A stretch of DNA of 64,000 bases, from positions 28,428 to 92,427 of the forward strand of contig JAIVJI010000078.1 in assembly GCA_020200135.1 (NCBI GenBank). The letters are read 5' to 3'. Below are positions 34,981 to 43,426 of the stretch, in pieces. The DNA is from Acidobacteriota bacterium (GTDB taxonomy: Bacteria; Acidobacteriota; Blastocatellia; Pyrinomonadales; Pyrinomonadaceae). The position numbers were made by a program, and so were the translations under genes. The notes under the pieces were generated by a model, which was not told the origin of the DNA, did not search any database, and worked only from the letters and a program-made list of their open reading frames with translations. Within the stretch, counting starts at the first letter, position 1, and the number at the start of each line of letters is the position of its first letter.

Positions 34981-36118
34981 GCCGGGCGTCTTTCGTCCCG
35001 CGCCTGCCGCCGACGCCGCAGACGCAGGGCCGGCTGACGACGGCGCGCCGCTCGCGCTCGCGCCGGCGCGCTGGGACTGGTCGCGCGTCGAGCGCGTGCT
35101 CGTCGTCCGCCTGCGCTCCATCGGAGACACCGTGCTGGCGACGCCTTCGCTCCGCGCGCTGCGCCGCTTCCTGCCCGGCGCGCGCATCGACGTGCTGCTC
35201 GAAGACTGGGTCGCGCCGCTCCTCGAAGGCTCTCCGGAAGTCGACCGCGTCCTGACCGTGCGGCGCAAGAGCCAGTCGTCGCGGCTCGCCGCGGCGCGGC
35301 GCCTGCGCGCCGCAGGCTACGACGTGGCCTACAACCTGCACGGCGGGAGCACCGCCGCGCTCCTCGTGCGCGCCTCGGGCGCGCGTCACCGCGTCGGCTA
35401 CGCGGACTACGCTTACGCCTCGCTGCACAACCACGCCGCGCCGCCGTCGTCGGAGCTCTGGGGGCGCGAGAAGACGCACTCGGCCGAGCAGCAGTTGGCG
35501 CTGCTCGGCTGGACGGGCGTGCCCGTCACCGACCGCCCCGCGTCAAGGCTCGCCGTCCTGCCCGAAGCTGCCGAGACGGTCGCGCGGCGTCTGCGCGAAG
35601 AGGCGGGGCTCGCCGACGGTCAGCCCTTCGCGCTCGTCCACCCGGCGGCGGCCTTCGAGACCAAGACCTGGGCGGCCGAGAACTTCGCGCGCGTCGTCGA
35701 ACACCTCGCCGCGCGCGGCCTCCCGGTCGTGGCCGTCGCCGCGCCGGGCGAGGCGTCGGTGATCGAAGAGGTTCGCGCCCGCTCGGCTTCGGCGCTCGCG
35801 GGCTTCACAGACCTGACGCTTCCGGAGTTGACGGCGCTCGCCGCGCGCTCGGCGCTCTTCGTCGGCAACGACAGCGGCGTGGCGCACGTCGCGGCGGCCG
35901 TGGGCGCGCCGCAGGTCGTCGTCTTCGGCTCGTCGAACGTCGCGCACTGGCGCCCCTGGACCGAAGCCCCCGCCGAGGTCGTCCGCGAGGAGATGCCGTG
36001 CGCGCCGTGCCCCGGCTACACCTGCGCCGAGTTCGGCTCGCCCGAGTGCATCCGCCGCGTCCCCGTCGCGCGCGTCGTCGCGGCCGTCGAACGCGTGCTC
36101 GCCGCCGCCGCCGGGTAA
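34955..36118 (+). CDS. ADP-heptose:LPS heptosyltransferase (GT9)
   Basis: 387 residues from ATG 34955. GT9 enzymes add heptose from ADP-heptose to the LPS core at the inner membrane. Residues ~45-75 give the N-domain start (VLVVRLRSIGDTVLATPSLR, ALRRFLPGARIDVLLEDW); the C-domain contains FALVHPAAAFETKTWAAENF and FVGNDSGVAHVAAAVGAPQV, the donor-binding signature. A ~40-residue Ala/Asp-rich N-terminal extension precedes the domain. Next to a heptose kinase gene, this points to a heptose-containing LPS core. Which heptosyltransferase step is not clear. Confidence 0.87.
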   Translation: MKSLRRQTEPGVFRPAPAADAADAGPADDGAPLALAPARWDWSRVERVLVVRLRSIGDTVLATPSLRALRRFLPGARIDVLLEDWVAPLLEGSPEVDRVLTVRRKSQSSRLAAARRLRAAGYDVAYNLHGGSTAALLVRASGARHRVGYADYAYASLHNHAAPPSSELWGREKTHSAEQQLALLGWTGVPVTDRPASRLAVLPEAAETVARRLREEAGLADGQPFALVHPAAAFETKTWAAENFARVVEHLAARGLPVVAVAAPGEASVIEEVRARSASALAGFTDLTLPELTALAARSALFVGNDSGVAHVAAAVGAPQVVVFGSSNVAHWRPWTEAPAEVVREEMPCAPCPGYTCAEFGSPECIRRVPVARVVAAVERVLAAAAG

Positions 36119-36234
36119 AAGACGGAGGTGAGAAGCAGCGTGAACGTCGTCGGATTCAGGACGCCGCCGCCGGCGGGTCGCGATTCAACAACCCCGAGCT
36201 TTTTGCTAAACTCGCCCGGCTCCCGCTGCTTCCG

Positions 36235-37251
36235 ATGACGCTTCCCTTAAACCACCTGACCGCGGGGCGCGCGGCCGAGATAGTCGCCCGGATGCGCGCG
36301 CGCACGGTCGCCGTCTTCGGCGACGTGATGCTCGACGAGTTCGTCTGGGGCGACGTGACGCGCATCTCGCCCGAGGCGCCCGTCCCCGTGGTCGAAGTGC
36401 GGCGCGAGAGCGTCCACCTCGGCGGCGCGGCCAACGTGCTGGCGAACCTGCGCGCGTTCGGCGTGCGCGCCGCGGTCGTCGGCGTCGTCGGCGCCGACCG
36501 CGCGGGCGAGCGCCTGCGCGTGGAGCTGCGCGACGCGGGCGCGCACGAGCCCGACGAGAATTTGATTACGGACGTCAGCCGCCCGACCACGCTCAAGACG
36601 CGCATCATCGCGCACAGCCAGCCGGTCGTGCGCGCCGACCGCGAGCGGCGCACGCCGGTGGACGGCCCCGTCGAGGAGAGGATCGTCGCGGCGCTCCGCA
36701 GGCTTTTGAAAGTCGCGGACGCGCTCGTCGTCTCGGACTACGACAAGGGCGCGGTCACGCCCGCAGTGCTCGGCGAGATTCTGCCGGCGGCCGAGGCGGC
36801 GGGCGTGCCCGTGCTCATCGACCCGAAGCTGCGCAACTTCGGCTCGTACACCCCGGCGACGCTCGTCACGCCCAACCACATCGAGGCGCTGCGCGTGACC
36901 GACACCGAGGACGACACCGACGAGGGCGTCGCGCGCGCCGCGCGCCTGATACGCGAGCGCCTGAAGTGCCGCTCGGTGCTCATCACGCGCGGCGAGCGCG
37001 GGATGATGCTTTTGGAGGGGGGCGGCGGCCCCGTCTACGTGCCGACCGCCGCGCGCGAGGTCTACGACGTGACGGGCGCGGGCGACACCGTCATCGCGAC
37101 CCTCGCCGCCTCGCTCGCGTCGGGCGCGACGCTCACGGAGGCGGCGATGCTCGCCAACCACGCCGCCGGCGTCGTCGTCGGCAAGCTCGGCACGGCCACC
37201 GCCACGGCGGAAGAGGTGCTCGCGTCCTTCCCGCCCGAAACGAACCCTTGA
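36235..37251 (+). CDS. rfaE1: D-glycero-beta-D-manno-heptose-7-phosphate kinase (RfaE1/HldA type)
   Basis: 338 residues from ATG 36235. PfkB-family sugar kinase making heptose-1,7-bisphosphate for ADP-heptose synthesis. VFGDVMLDEFVWGDVTRISP and EAPVPVVEV followed by HLGGAANVLANLRAFG are the RfaE N-domain signature; YDVTGAGDTVIATLAASLAS is the anion-hole/catalytic-Asp motif. It lacks the C-terminal nucleotidyltransferase of bifunctional HldE, so a separate adenylyltransferase must be encoded elsewhere. In-frame codons upstream overlap the heptosyltransferase and are not coding. Confidence 0.9.
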   Translation: MTLPLNHLTAGRAAEIVARMRARTVAVFGDVMLDEFVWGDVTRISPEAPVPVVEVRRESVHLGGAANVLANLRAFGVRAAVVGVVGADRAGERLRVELRDAGAHEPDENLITDVSRPTTLKTRIIAHSQPVVRADRERRTPVDGPVEERIVAALRRLLKVADALVVSDYDKGAVTPAVLGEILPAAEAAGVPVLIDPKLRNFGSYTPATLVTPNHIEALRVTDTEDDTDEGVARAARLIRERLKCRSVLITRGERGMMLLEGGGGPVYVPTAAREVYDVTGAGDTVIATLAASLASGATLTEAAMLANHAAGVVVGKLGTATATAEEVLASFPPETNP

Positions 37252-37310
37252 AAACCGTGGGCGCTCCCGCGCGCATCACAGCGGAAGCCGGCGTTGGAGG
37301 CGGCGCTCGG

Positions 37311-37979
37311 ATGAAGAACGGCCAACTCGTCTTTACGCTCCTCGCGTGCGCGGGCGTCGCGCTCGCCGCGTCGTGCGGTGCGCGCGCGTTGAAAGTCGCG
37401 CGCGCCGACTCGCTCAGTAGTCCGACGCCGACGCCGGCCACCCCGACGGCGGCCGGCGGCGCGCCGCTGACCGCGGAGGATGAGGCACTGAACCAACGTC
37501 CTCTCAAGCTGCCGCTCAAAGACCCGCGTCTCGTGGTCGGGAAGGGCGCGCGCCGCCTGCGGCTTTACGCGGGCGGGGAACTCGTCCGCGTCAGGCGGGT
37601 CGCGCTCGGCTTCGAGCCGTCGGGCGACAAGGTCAGGCAGGGCGACGGGCGGACGCCCGAAGGCGATTACAAAGTCTGCATGAAGAACCCGAAGAGCAAC
37701 TTCTACCTCTCGCTCGGCCTGACCTACCCGAACGAGGGGGACGCCGCGCGCGGCCTGCGCGACGGGCTCGTCACGCGCGCGCAGGCCGACCGGATCAAGC
37801 GCGCAGTCCGCGCCGGGCGCTGCCCCGCCTGGGACACCGCGCTCGGCGGCGAAATCTTCATCCACGGCGGCGGCACCGCGAGCGACTGGACGTTCGGCTG
37901 CGTCGCGCTTGAGAACCCTGAGATCAAGGAGCTGTTCGACGCCCTCCCCGCCGGCACGCCCGTGCGCATCGACCCGTAG
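37311..37979 (+). CDS. L,D-transpeptidase (YkuD) lipoprotein
   Basis: 222 residues from ATG 37311. Residues 1-22 (MKNGQLVFTLLACAGVALAA) end in a lipobox-like LAASC, suggesting a membrane-anchored lipoprotein; a Pro/Thr linker follows. The catalytic domain has IFIHGGGTASDWTFGCVALE: the His and nucleophilic Cys of YkuD enzymes, in the variant with Asp-Trp-Thr-Phe before GC that lacks the usual SHGC His. Role: cross-links peptidoglycan 3-3 or attaches proteins to it. It belongs to the envelope gene run between heptose kinase and PBP4. Confidence 0.85.
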   Translation: MKNGQLVFTLLACAGVALAASCGARALKVARADSLSSPTPTPATPTAAGGAPLTAEDEALNQRPLKLPLKDPRLVVGKGARRLRLYAGGELVRVRRVALGFEPSGDKVRQGDGRTPEGDYKVCMKNPKSNFYLSLGLTYPNEGDAARGLRDGLVTRAQADRIKRAVRAGRCPAWDTALGGEIFIHGGGTASDWTFGCVALENPEIKELFDALPAGTPVRIDP

Positions 37980-37988
37980 CGCCCAACC

Positions 37989-39767
37989 ATGCCTTCAAAA
38001 ATGAGTCACACGTCAACCCGGCCTTCGTCCCTGTCCGTCTCGACACTGCTGCTCGCCGCGCTCCTGCTCGGCCTCGTCCCGCTCCGCGCGGCGCCCGCGC
38101 AGGAGACGCGGCGCGAACGCCGTGTCGGCTCGCAGACACAGCCTAAGCCCACGGCCACGCCGACGCCCACGCCGCGCTCACAGGCGACGCCGACCCCGAC
38201 CCCGGCCCGGCAGACCCCGACGCCCGCGCGGCCGACGCCCACGCCCACGCCCGCCGCGTCTCAGACGCCGACGCCGCAGCCGACCGCGACGCCGACGCCG
38301 CAGCCGACGCCGGCGGTGGCCCCCCGGACGCTCGAAGAGCTGCGCGCGCGCATACGCGACATCGTGTCGCGGCCAGAGTTCGCCGCCTCGCGCATCGCCG
38401 TCAAGATAGCGTCGCTCGACACCGGGCGCGTCATCTACGAGCAGGACTCGCGGAAGTGGATGCAGCCCGCCTCGAACATGAAGCTCTACACGGTGGCCGC
38501 CGCGCTCGACCGCCTGACGCCCGACTACCGCTTCGTGACCTCGGTCTACGCGCCGGCGCGACCCGACGCCTCGGGCCGCGTGGCGGGCGACCTCGTCGTC
38601 TACGGGCGCGGCGACCCTTCCTTCGCCGTCCGCTTCAACCCCGAGGGCGACGCCGACTACTTCCGCGCGGTTAACGAGCTGGCCTCAAGCGTCCACGCCG
38701 CCGGCGTCCGGCGCGTCGAGGGCGACATCGTCGGCGACGAGAGTTACTTCAAGGGCGGCACGCTTCCGACGGGTTGGGAGTGGGACGACCTCCAGTGGTA
38801 CTACGGCGCGGAGGTGTCGGCGCTTACCGTCAACGACAACTCGGTTGACCTCTCGGTCAAGCCCGGCGCGAGCGTGGGCTCCCCCGCGCGCATCACGGTC
38901 GGGCCGTCGCTTCCGCTCATCACCGTCATCGACAATACGACGACGACCGAGCGCGGCACTTCGCGCGAGCTGAGGGTCACGCGCCCGCTCGGCCAGAACA
39001 CCATCGAAGTGAGCGGCCGCGTCCCCGTTGACGACCGAGGCTTCACGGCGAGCCTCGCCGTCTCGCGCCCGGCCCTCGTCTTCACCTCGATGCTGCGCTC
39101 CGCGCTCGAACGACGCGGCGTCGTCTTCACGGGCCAGACGCGCACCGTGGACGCGCAGCGGCGCGCCGACGGACAGCCCCTCCAGGTCTCTTCGCTGGTC
39201 GAGATCGCCGCGCGCAGGTCGCCGCCGCTCTCGGCCATCGCCGCGCAGGTTCAGAAGCCGAGCCAGAACCTCTACGCCGAGCTGCTCCTGCGCACGCTGG
39301 GGAAGATGAACACGAACGCCGACCCGCGGCTTTCGAGCGAGGACGCGGGCGTGCAGGCCGTCAGGAGCTTTCTCACGCAGGCGGGCATCGACCCGGCGGG
39401 GCTCGTCATGCTCGACGGCTCGGGGCTTTCCCGCGCCGACCTCGTCACGGCCGACACGACGCTCCAACTGCTGACCCACATGAACCGCCACCGTTTCAGC
39501 GTCGCCTTCCGCGACGCGCTGCCGGTGGCGGGCGTCGACGGCACGCTCCGCAACCGCATGAGGGGGACGCCCGCGCAGGGCAACGTCCGCGCCAAGACCG
39601 GCACACTGGGCACGGCCACCTCGCTCTCCGGTTACGTGCTGAGCGCGGCGGGCGAGCGCCTCGTCTTCGCGCTCATGATCAACAACCCCCCGCGCGACAC
39701 CAACCCGCGCAATGAGTTCACGGACGCCGTCGCCGTCCTCCTCGCCTCCTTCGCCGGGAGGTCTTGA
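37989..39767 (+). CDS. dacB: PBP4-type D-Ala-D-Ala carboxypeptidase/endopeptidase (S13)
   Basis: 592 residues. Signal peptide ~13-36 (SLSVSTLLLAALLLGLVPLR), then a long Thr-Pro repeat linker (residues ~50-110, TPTPTP-type) not found in E. coli DacB, then the S13 domain. Active-site motifs: SNMK at 162-165 (nucleophile Ser162), DGSGLS in the second motif region and KTG at 536-538. It trims or cleaves peptidoglycan cross-links in the periplasm. The ATG is ten bases after the L,D-transpeptidase stop, so they are probably one operon. Confidence 0.9.
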   Translation: MPSKMSHTSTRPSSLSVSTLLLAALLLGLVPLRAAPAQETRRERRVGSQTQPKPTATPTPTPRSQATPTPTPARQTPTPARPTPTPTPAASQTPTPQPTATPTPQPTPAVAPRTLEELRARIRDIVSRPEFAASRIAVKIASLDTGRVIYEQDSRKWMQPASNMKLYTVAAALDRLTPDYRFVTSVYAPARPDASGRVAGDLVVYGRGDPSFAVRFNPEGDADYFRAVNELASSVHAAGVRRVEGDIVGDESYFKGGTLPTGWEWDDLQWYYGAEVSALTVNDNSVDLSVKPGASVGSPARITVGPSLPLITVIDNTTTTERGTSRELRVTRPLGQNTIEVSGRVPVDDRGFTASLAVSRPALVFTSMLRSALERRGVVFTGQTRTVDAQRRADGQPLQVSSLVEIAARRSPPLSAIAAQVQKPSQNLYAELLLRTLGKMNTNADPRLSSEDAGVQAVRSFLTQAGIDPAGLVMLDGSGLSRADLVTADTTLQLLTHMNRHRFSVAFRDALPVAGVDGTLRNRMRGTPAQGNVRAKTGTLGTATSLSGYVLSAAGERLVFALMINNPPRDTNPRNEFTDAVAVLLASFAGRS

Positions 39768-39774
39768 AGCACTC

Positions 39775-40698
39775 ATGCGATTCGTTAAATTCCACGGCTA
39801 CGGCAACGACTATCTCGTCTTCGAGGCGTCCGAGCTGCGGGGCGTCGGCCTGAGCGACGGCTTCGAGCGGCTGGATATTGGCGAGCCGTTCCCCGACTTC
39901 GTGCGGCGCGTCTGCGACAGGCACTTCGGCGCGGGCTCGGACGGCGTCGCCGTCGTCGAGCGCTTGGGCGAGGGCGCGGAGGCAGACTTCCGCCTGCGCA
40001 TCTTCAACCCAGACGGCGGCGAGGCCGCGATGTCCGGCAACGGCTCGCGCTGCGCCGCCGCGTACCTGCACTTCGGCGGCCTCTGGGCGGACGAGGAGCT
40101 GCGCTTCTCGACACGCGCCGGCGTCAAGCGCTACAGCCTTCGCGGACGCCCCAGCCCCGGCGCCTTCCGCTTCGAGGCCGAGATCGGACGGCCGCGTTTC
40201 GACAGCGCCTCCGTCCCCGTCCTGACCGCCGAGCCGCTCGCGGAGGTGCGCGACTACCCGCTCGCGCTACCCGGCGGCGAGACCGTACGCGTCACCGCGC
40301 TCCAGATGTGCAACCCGAACTGCTGCGCCTTCGTGGATGACCTTGAGCGCACTGACTGGCGCCGGCTCGGCCGCGCCATCGAGTCGCACGCGGCCTTCCC
40401 CGAGCGCACCAACGTCGAGTTTGTCCGCGTCCTCGACCGCCAGAACATAGAGGCGCGCGTCTGGGAGCGCGGCGCGGGCGAGACGCTCTCGTCGGGGACG
40501 GGCGCGTGCGCGGCGGCCGTCGCCTCGATGGTCGGCGGCCACACCGACCGACAGGTGCGCGTCTCGATGCCCGGCGGTCTGCTCGAAGTCCTCTGGCGTG
40601 AGGACGGCGAAGTTTTATTGACGGGCACGGCCAACGTCGTTTACCGGGGCGAGTGGCTGGGCGGGAAGAGGACGGAGGCGCTCCCGCTTAATGACTGA
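39775..40698 (+). CDS. dapF: Diaminopimelate epimerase
   Basis: 307 residues from ATG 39775, seven bases after the PBP4 stop. Converts LL- to meso-diaminopimelate for lysine and peptidoglycan. RFVKFHGYGNDYLVFEA is the typical N-terminus; SGNGSRCAAAYLHFGG and SSGTGACAAAVASM supply the two catalytic cysteines. It has a ~20-residue insertion after residue 20 relative to E. coli DapF. The gene closes a peptidoglycan-related operon; a terminator follows about 125 bases downstream. Confidence 0.93.
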   Translation: MRFVKFHGYGNDYLVFEASELRGVGLSDGFERLDIGEPFPDFVRRVCDRHFGAGSDGVAVVERLGEGAEADFRLRIFNPDGGEAAMSGNGSRCAAAYLHFGGLWADEELRFSTRAGVKRYSLRGRPSPGAFRFEAEIGRPRFDSASVPVLTAEPLAEVRDYPLALPGGETVRVTALQMCNPNCCAFVDDLERTDWRRLGRAIESHAAFPERTNVEFVRVLDRQNIEARVWERGAGETLSSGTGACAAAVASMVGGHTDRQVRVSMPGGLLEVLWREDGEVLLTGTANVVYRGEWLGGKRTEALPLND

Positions 40699-40822
40699 GG
40701 GGGCGGAAGTTCGTCCGTCTTCGTACGCATAAAAAACGCGCCCGCGAGTCCCCTTTCGGTACGGATTTTTAGGGCACATTGCCACTGGTTTTGAGCTAAG
40801 TCCTGTGCTATCTTCTCTTGCG

Positions 40823-40859
40823 TGACAAGCGGACTATGTGTTCGCTTGTCATTCTTTTT
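40823..40859 (+). terminator. Intrinsic terminator downstream of dapF
   Basis: TGACAAGCG (40823-40831) pairs with CGCTTGTCA (40843-40851) around an 11-base loop and is followed by TTCTTTTT. It separates the dapF operon from the 3D-domain gene. Confidence 0.85.
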
Positions 40860-41010
40860 GTACTGGATTCTTTCAGCGCTCCGCAACAAGGACATAGGTT
40901 CCCCACTCCGGCTGACTCTTCACACTCCTAGAGCCGGAGGACGAGTGACGGGAGGTTACTTACCTACTCGCGCGCCGCTGAGAGATTTTGCATCGGTAGG
41001 AGGACCGAGA
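40860..41010 (+). other. Structured leader of the 3D-domain gene (candidate cis-regulatory RNA)
   Basis: A 150-base leader with stem CTCCGGCT (40911-40918) / AGCCGGAG (40932-40939) and further GGTAGG/CCTAC complementarity, ending in RBS AGGAGG. 3D-domain and cell-wall hydrolase genes in several phyla are controlled by c-di-AMP riboswitches, but I could not match the conserved ydaO core here, so the class is left open. Confidence 0.35.
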
Positions 41011-41604
41011 ATGAGTAGACCCCTGATCGGGGGGAGTGCGGCCGCGGCCGTCCTTCTCTCATGTTCTTTGCTCTTTTTAGCTCAGACTTCAGTCGCCGAA
41101 CCCCTGGGACAATCTCCCGAAAGGGTTCGACAGGATGGCGCCGCCGCGCAGACCCAGACCGCCGGCGCCGAGACGACCACGAAGGCCGAAGCCGCCACCG
41201 AGGCGGCCGGCGTCGCAGAGGCGAACAAGGCGGGCGCGGCCGCGCCGGAAGCACCGAAGGCCGCAGTTGACAAATCGGAGCCGGAAGCCGAAGCCGAGGC
41301 TTCCACCCCGGCGGTGACCTTCACGGCCACGGCCTACAGCCTTCGCGGGCGCACCGCGAGCGGCGCGGGTGTCAGACGCGGCATCATCGCGGCGGACAGA
41401 AGAGTCCTGCCCATCGGGACCCGCGTCAGGCTCGAAGCGGGCCCTTACAGCGGCGAGTACCTCGTCGCCGACACGGGCGGGGCCATTCGCGGCCGCAGGA
41501 TTGACATCTGGATGCCCCACACCGGCGAGGCCATGCGTTTCGGCCGCCGCCCCGTTAAGCTGACCGTCCTGACGCGCACGCGTCCGCGGACGGCGCGCCT
41601 GTAA
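41011..41604 (+). CDS. Secreted 3D-domain protein (RpfB/MltA-like barrel)
   Basis: 197 residues from ATG 41011 with RBS AGGAGG. Signal peptide residues ~1-30 (GGSAAAAVLLSCSLLFLAQT), an Ala/Glu/Lys/Thr-rich linker (30-100), then the 3D domain: VTFTATAYSLRGRTASGAGV, RGIIAADRRVLPIGTRVRL, YLVADTGGAIRGRRIDIWM. The three Asp residues that name the family are present (AAD, VAD, RRID). 3D domains act in lytic transglycosylation or bind peptidoglycan. There is no additional LysM or G5 domain. Confidence 0.85.
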   Translation: MSRPLIGGSAAAAVLLSCSLLFLAQTSVAEPLGQSPERVRQDGAAAQTQTAGAETTTKAEAATEAAGVAEANKAGAAAPEAPKAAVDKSEPEAEAEASTPAVTFTATAYSLRGRTASGAGVRRGIIAADRRVLPIGTRVRLEAGPYSGEYLVADTGGAIRGRRIDIWMPHTGEAMRFGRRPVKLTVLTRTRPRTARL

Positions 41605-41656
41605 TTGAACGACAGACGAATAAAAAGCTTCGGCTTGTGAAGAGCGTCGAAGCCCA

Positions 41657-41697
41657 GAGGCCGCCGTCAAACGTTTGACGGCGGCCTCAAAGTTTTT
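41657..41697 (+). terminator. Intrinsic terminator after the 3D-domain gene
   Basis: GAGGCCGCCGTCAAA (41657-41671) pairs perfectly with TTTGACGGCGGCCTC (41674-41688), followed by AAAGTTTTT. Strong stem and T-run. Confidence 0.9.
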
Positions 41698-41735
41698 CGG
41701 GGCCGCATGAACGTCCGGCCGGCCAAATCACGTGC

Positions 41736-42857
41736 GTGAGCGCGGCCGGCGGTTGCGGCCCGCGGCCGCTCGCGTTTAAGATTCCGCCCAGTTTGAAACC
41801 AGCCGAGCAGAGCCAGAACGTCCCGCGCCCCGCGCCGCTCGTCGAGGTCCGGCGCGGCCCCATCGTCGAGTCGCGCCACCGCGGCCACGTGGCCGCCGTG
41901 GACGGCGAAGGACGCCTCGTCGCCTCTCTGGGCGAGCCGGAGACCATCACATACCTGCGCTCATCCGCCAAGCCTTTCCAGGCCATCCCGCTCGTCACGA
42001 GCAGCGCGGCCGACGGCTTCGGGCTGACGGCGGCCGAACTGGCCCTCGCCTGCGGCTCGCACAGCGGGGAAGACCTGCACGCCGGCGTGGTCGCCGGGAT
42101 GCTGGATAAGATCGGGCTCGGAGAAGGCTTCCTCAAGTGCGGTGTCCACGACCCTTTCGACCGCGCGACGGCCGAGCGTCTGCGCCGGAGGGGAGAGAGC
42201 CCGGGCGTGCTGCGCAACAACTGTTCGGGCAAGCACGCGGGGATGCTCGCACTCGCGCGCCACCTCGGCGCGCCGCCCGAGCTTTACGACGACCCCGCCG
42301 GCCCCGTCCAGCAGGCCATACTCCACACCGTCTCACAATTCTCCGGCGTTCGTACCGAAGAGATAGCCCTCGGCACGGACGGCTGCGGCGTCCCGGTCTT
42401 CGGCCTCCCCGTGCGCGCGATGGCGCTCATGTACGCGCGTCTGGTCGCGCCCCCCGCGGGCTTCGCCCAGGCGACGCGGGATGCGTGCGCGCGTCTGGTC
42501 GGGGCCATGACCGGACACCCGGAGCTGGTCGGCGGGACGGCCGGACGCTTCGACACGGAGGTCATGCGCGCCGCGCGCGGGCTGGTCGTCTCGAAGATAG
42601 GAGCGGAGGGCGTCTACACGGCGGGCGTCCTGCCGTGCGAGCGTTGGCCGAAGGGGCTCGGGCTCGCGTTCAAGATCGAGGACGGCGAGGACAGACGCGC
42701 CCGCTCGACCATCGCCATCGAGTCGCTCAGACAACTCTGTGTACTGGATGAGAACGCACAAAAAATGCTCTCGCCATACGCGAGCTTCCCCGTGCTCAAC
42801 CATCGTGGTGAAATAGTTGGCCAAATTCGACCCTCTTTCAGGCTGGACGGTCTGTGA
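41736..42857 (+). CDS. L-asparaginase II (rhizobial/thermolabile type)
   Basis: 373 residues from GTG 41736; later starts near PLVEVRRGPIVESRHRG (residue ~34) are possible since the first 30 residues are not conserved. Hydrolyses asparagine to aspartate and ammonia. HVAAVDGEGRLVASLGEPET, RSSAKPFQAIPLV, CGSHSGEDLH, NNCSGKHAGMLALARHLG and GTDGCGVPVFGLP are the family blocks, with Ser/Lys residues of the SSAKPFQ and SGKHAG segments in the active site. Cytoplasmic, no signal peptide. Stands alone between two intergenic regions. Confidence 0.88.
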   Translation: MSAAGGCGPRPLAFKIPPSLKPAEQSQNVPRPAPLVEVRRGPIVESRHRGHVAAVDGEGRLVASLGEPETITYLRSSAKPFQAIPLVTSSAADGFGLTAAELALACGSHSGEDLHAGVVAGMLDKIGLGEGFLKCGVHDPFDRATAERLRRRGESPGVLRNNCSGKHAGMLALARHLGAPPELYDDPAGPVQQAILHTVSQFSGVRTEEIALGTDGCGVPVFGLPVRAMALMYARLVAPPAGFAQATRDACARLVGAMTGHPELVGGTAGRFDTEVMRAARGLVVSKIGAEGVYTAGVLPCERWPKGLGLAFKIEDGEDRRARSTIAIESLRQLCVLDENAQKMLSPYASFPVLNHRGEIVGQIRPSFRLDGL

Positions 42858-43143
42858 GTGTACGTTTGTAGACTGAGGTAAATCTCGGTTCTGTAAAATA
42901 ATAATTCAGTGGCACTTTACGGAGTATCAAATGTGTACGCCTCCGGCGGGCGGAAATTGCTTTGTGGTTAAGGTAATGAGAGGGAAGGGAAATTTTTATT
43001 TTCGGCGTTTTCTAGGAGAAATTTGCCGGGCCGGAAATTTTTGGGAGAGGGGCGGTCGGCCGATGGCATGAGCGTTGCGAAGGCTAGAAACAGATAAAAT
43101 GTAAGGGGTAAATAGAGTTATCGGGTCAGGCTCGGAGACGGCT
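42858..43143 (+). other. Intergenic region upstream of the three-hairpin RNA
   Basis: No ORF of note. Relatively AT-rich, with imperfect palindrome AAATTTGCCGGGCCGGAAAT near 43019-43040 and a TTTTTGGGAGAG stretch at 43038. TAAAAT at 43095-43100 preceded by TTGCGA (43075-43080, 14-base gap) could be a weak promoter for the downstream RNA. Confidence 0.35.
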
Positions 43144-43313
43144 AGTGAGTGAAAACTTTGGGGGAGGTTTTCTCTCACTTCTTGCGGGCAACAACTCTTT
43201 GGGGGAACAGAGTGGTTGTCAGCATAGTCGTCGAAGGCCATCAATTAGCGGGTTACTGATTTCGTTTCTGTAGGGGTTTGGGGGAGCCCCGCAGTTAAAA
43301 ATCAGTAACCCGC
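43144..43313 (+). ncRNA. Candidate structured RNA: three hairpins with TTTGGGGGAG loops
   Basis: Hairpin 1: AGTGAG-T-GAAAAC pairs with GTTTTC-T-CTCACT (43144-43179) around loop TTTGGGGGAG. Hairpin 2: CAACAACTCT (43189-43198) with AGAGTGGTTG (43209-43218), loop TTGGGGGAAC. Hairpin 3: outer stem GCGGGTTACTGATT (43248-43261) with 43300-43313, inner stem GGGG/CCCC with loop TTTGGGGGAG (43277-43286). Stems differ in sequence while the loops are almost identical, the pattern expected of a functional RNA. A strong terminator follows at 43341. The GGA-containing loops could bind a CsrA-type protein. Strand is assigned from the loop motif; the reverse is possible. Not a family I recognise. Confidence 0.6.
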
Positions 43314-43340
43314 ATATTTGTGCCCGGTATTTCTGTTAAC

Positions 43341-43378
43341 AAAAAAGCGCCGTGAGATTTGGCTCACGGCGCTTTTTT
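43341..43378 (+). terminator. Bidirectional intrinsic terminator
   Basis: AAAAAAGCGCCGTGAG (43341-43356) pairs with CTCACGGCGCTTTTTT (43363-43378) around a 6-base loop. The T-run on both strands can end the candidate RNA on + and the DUF6599-like gene on -. Confidence 0.92.
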
Positions 43379-43426
43379 GCCGTCCGCTGGAAGGTCTGCG
43401 ACTTTCTTTCACAGACCTTGAAATTC

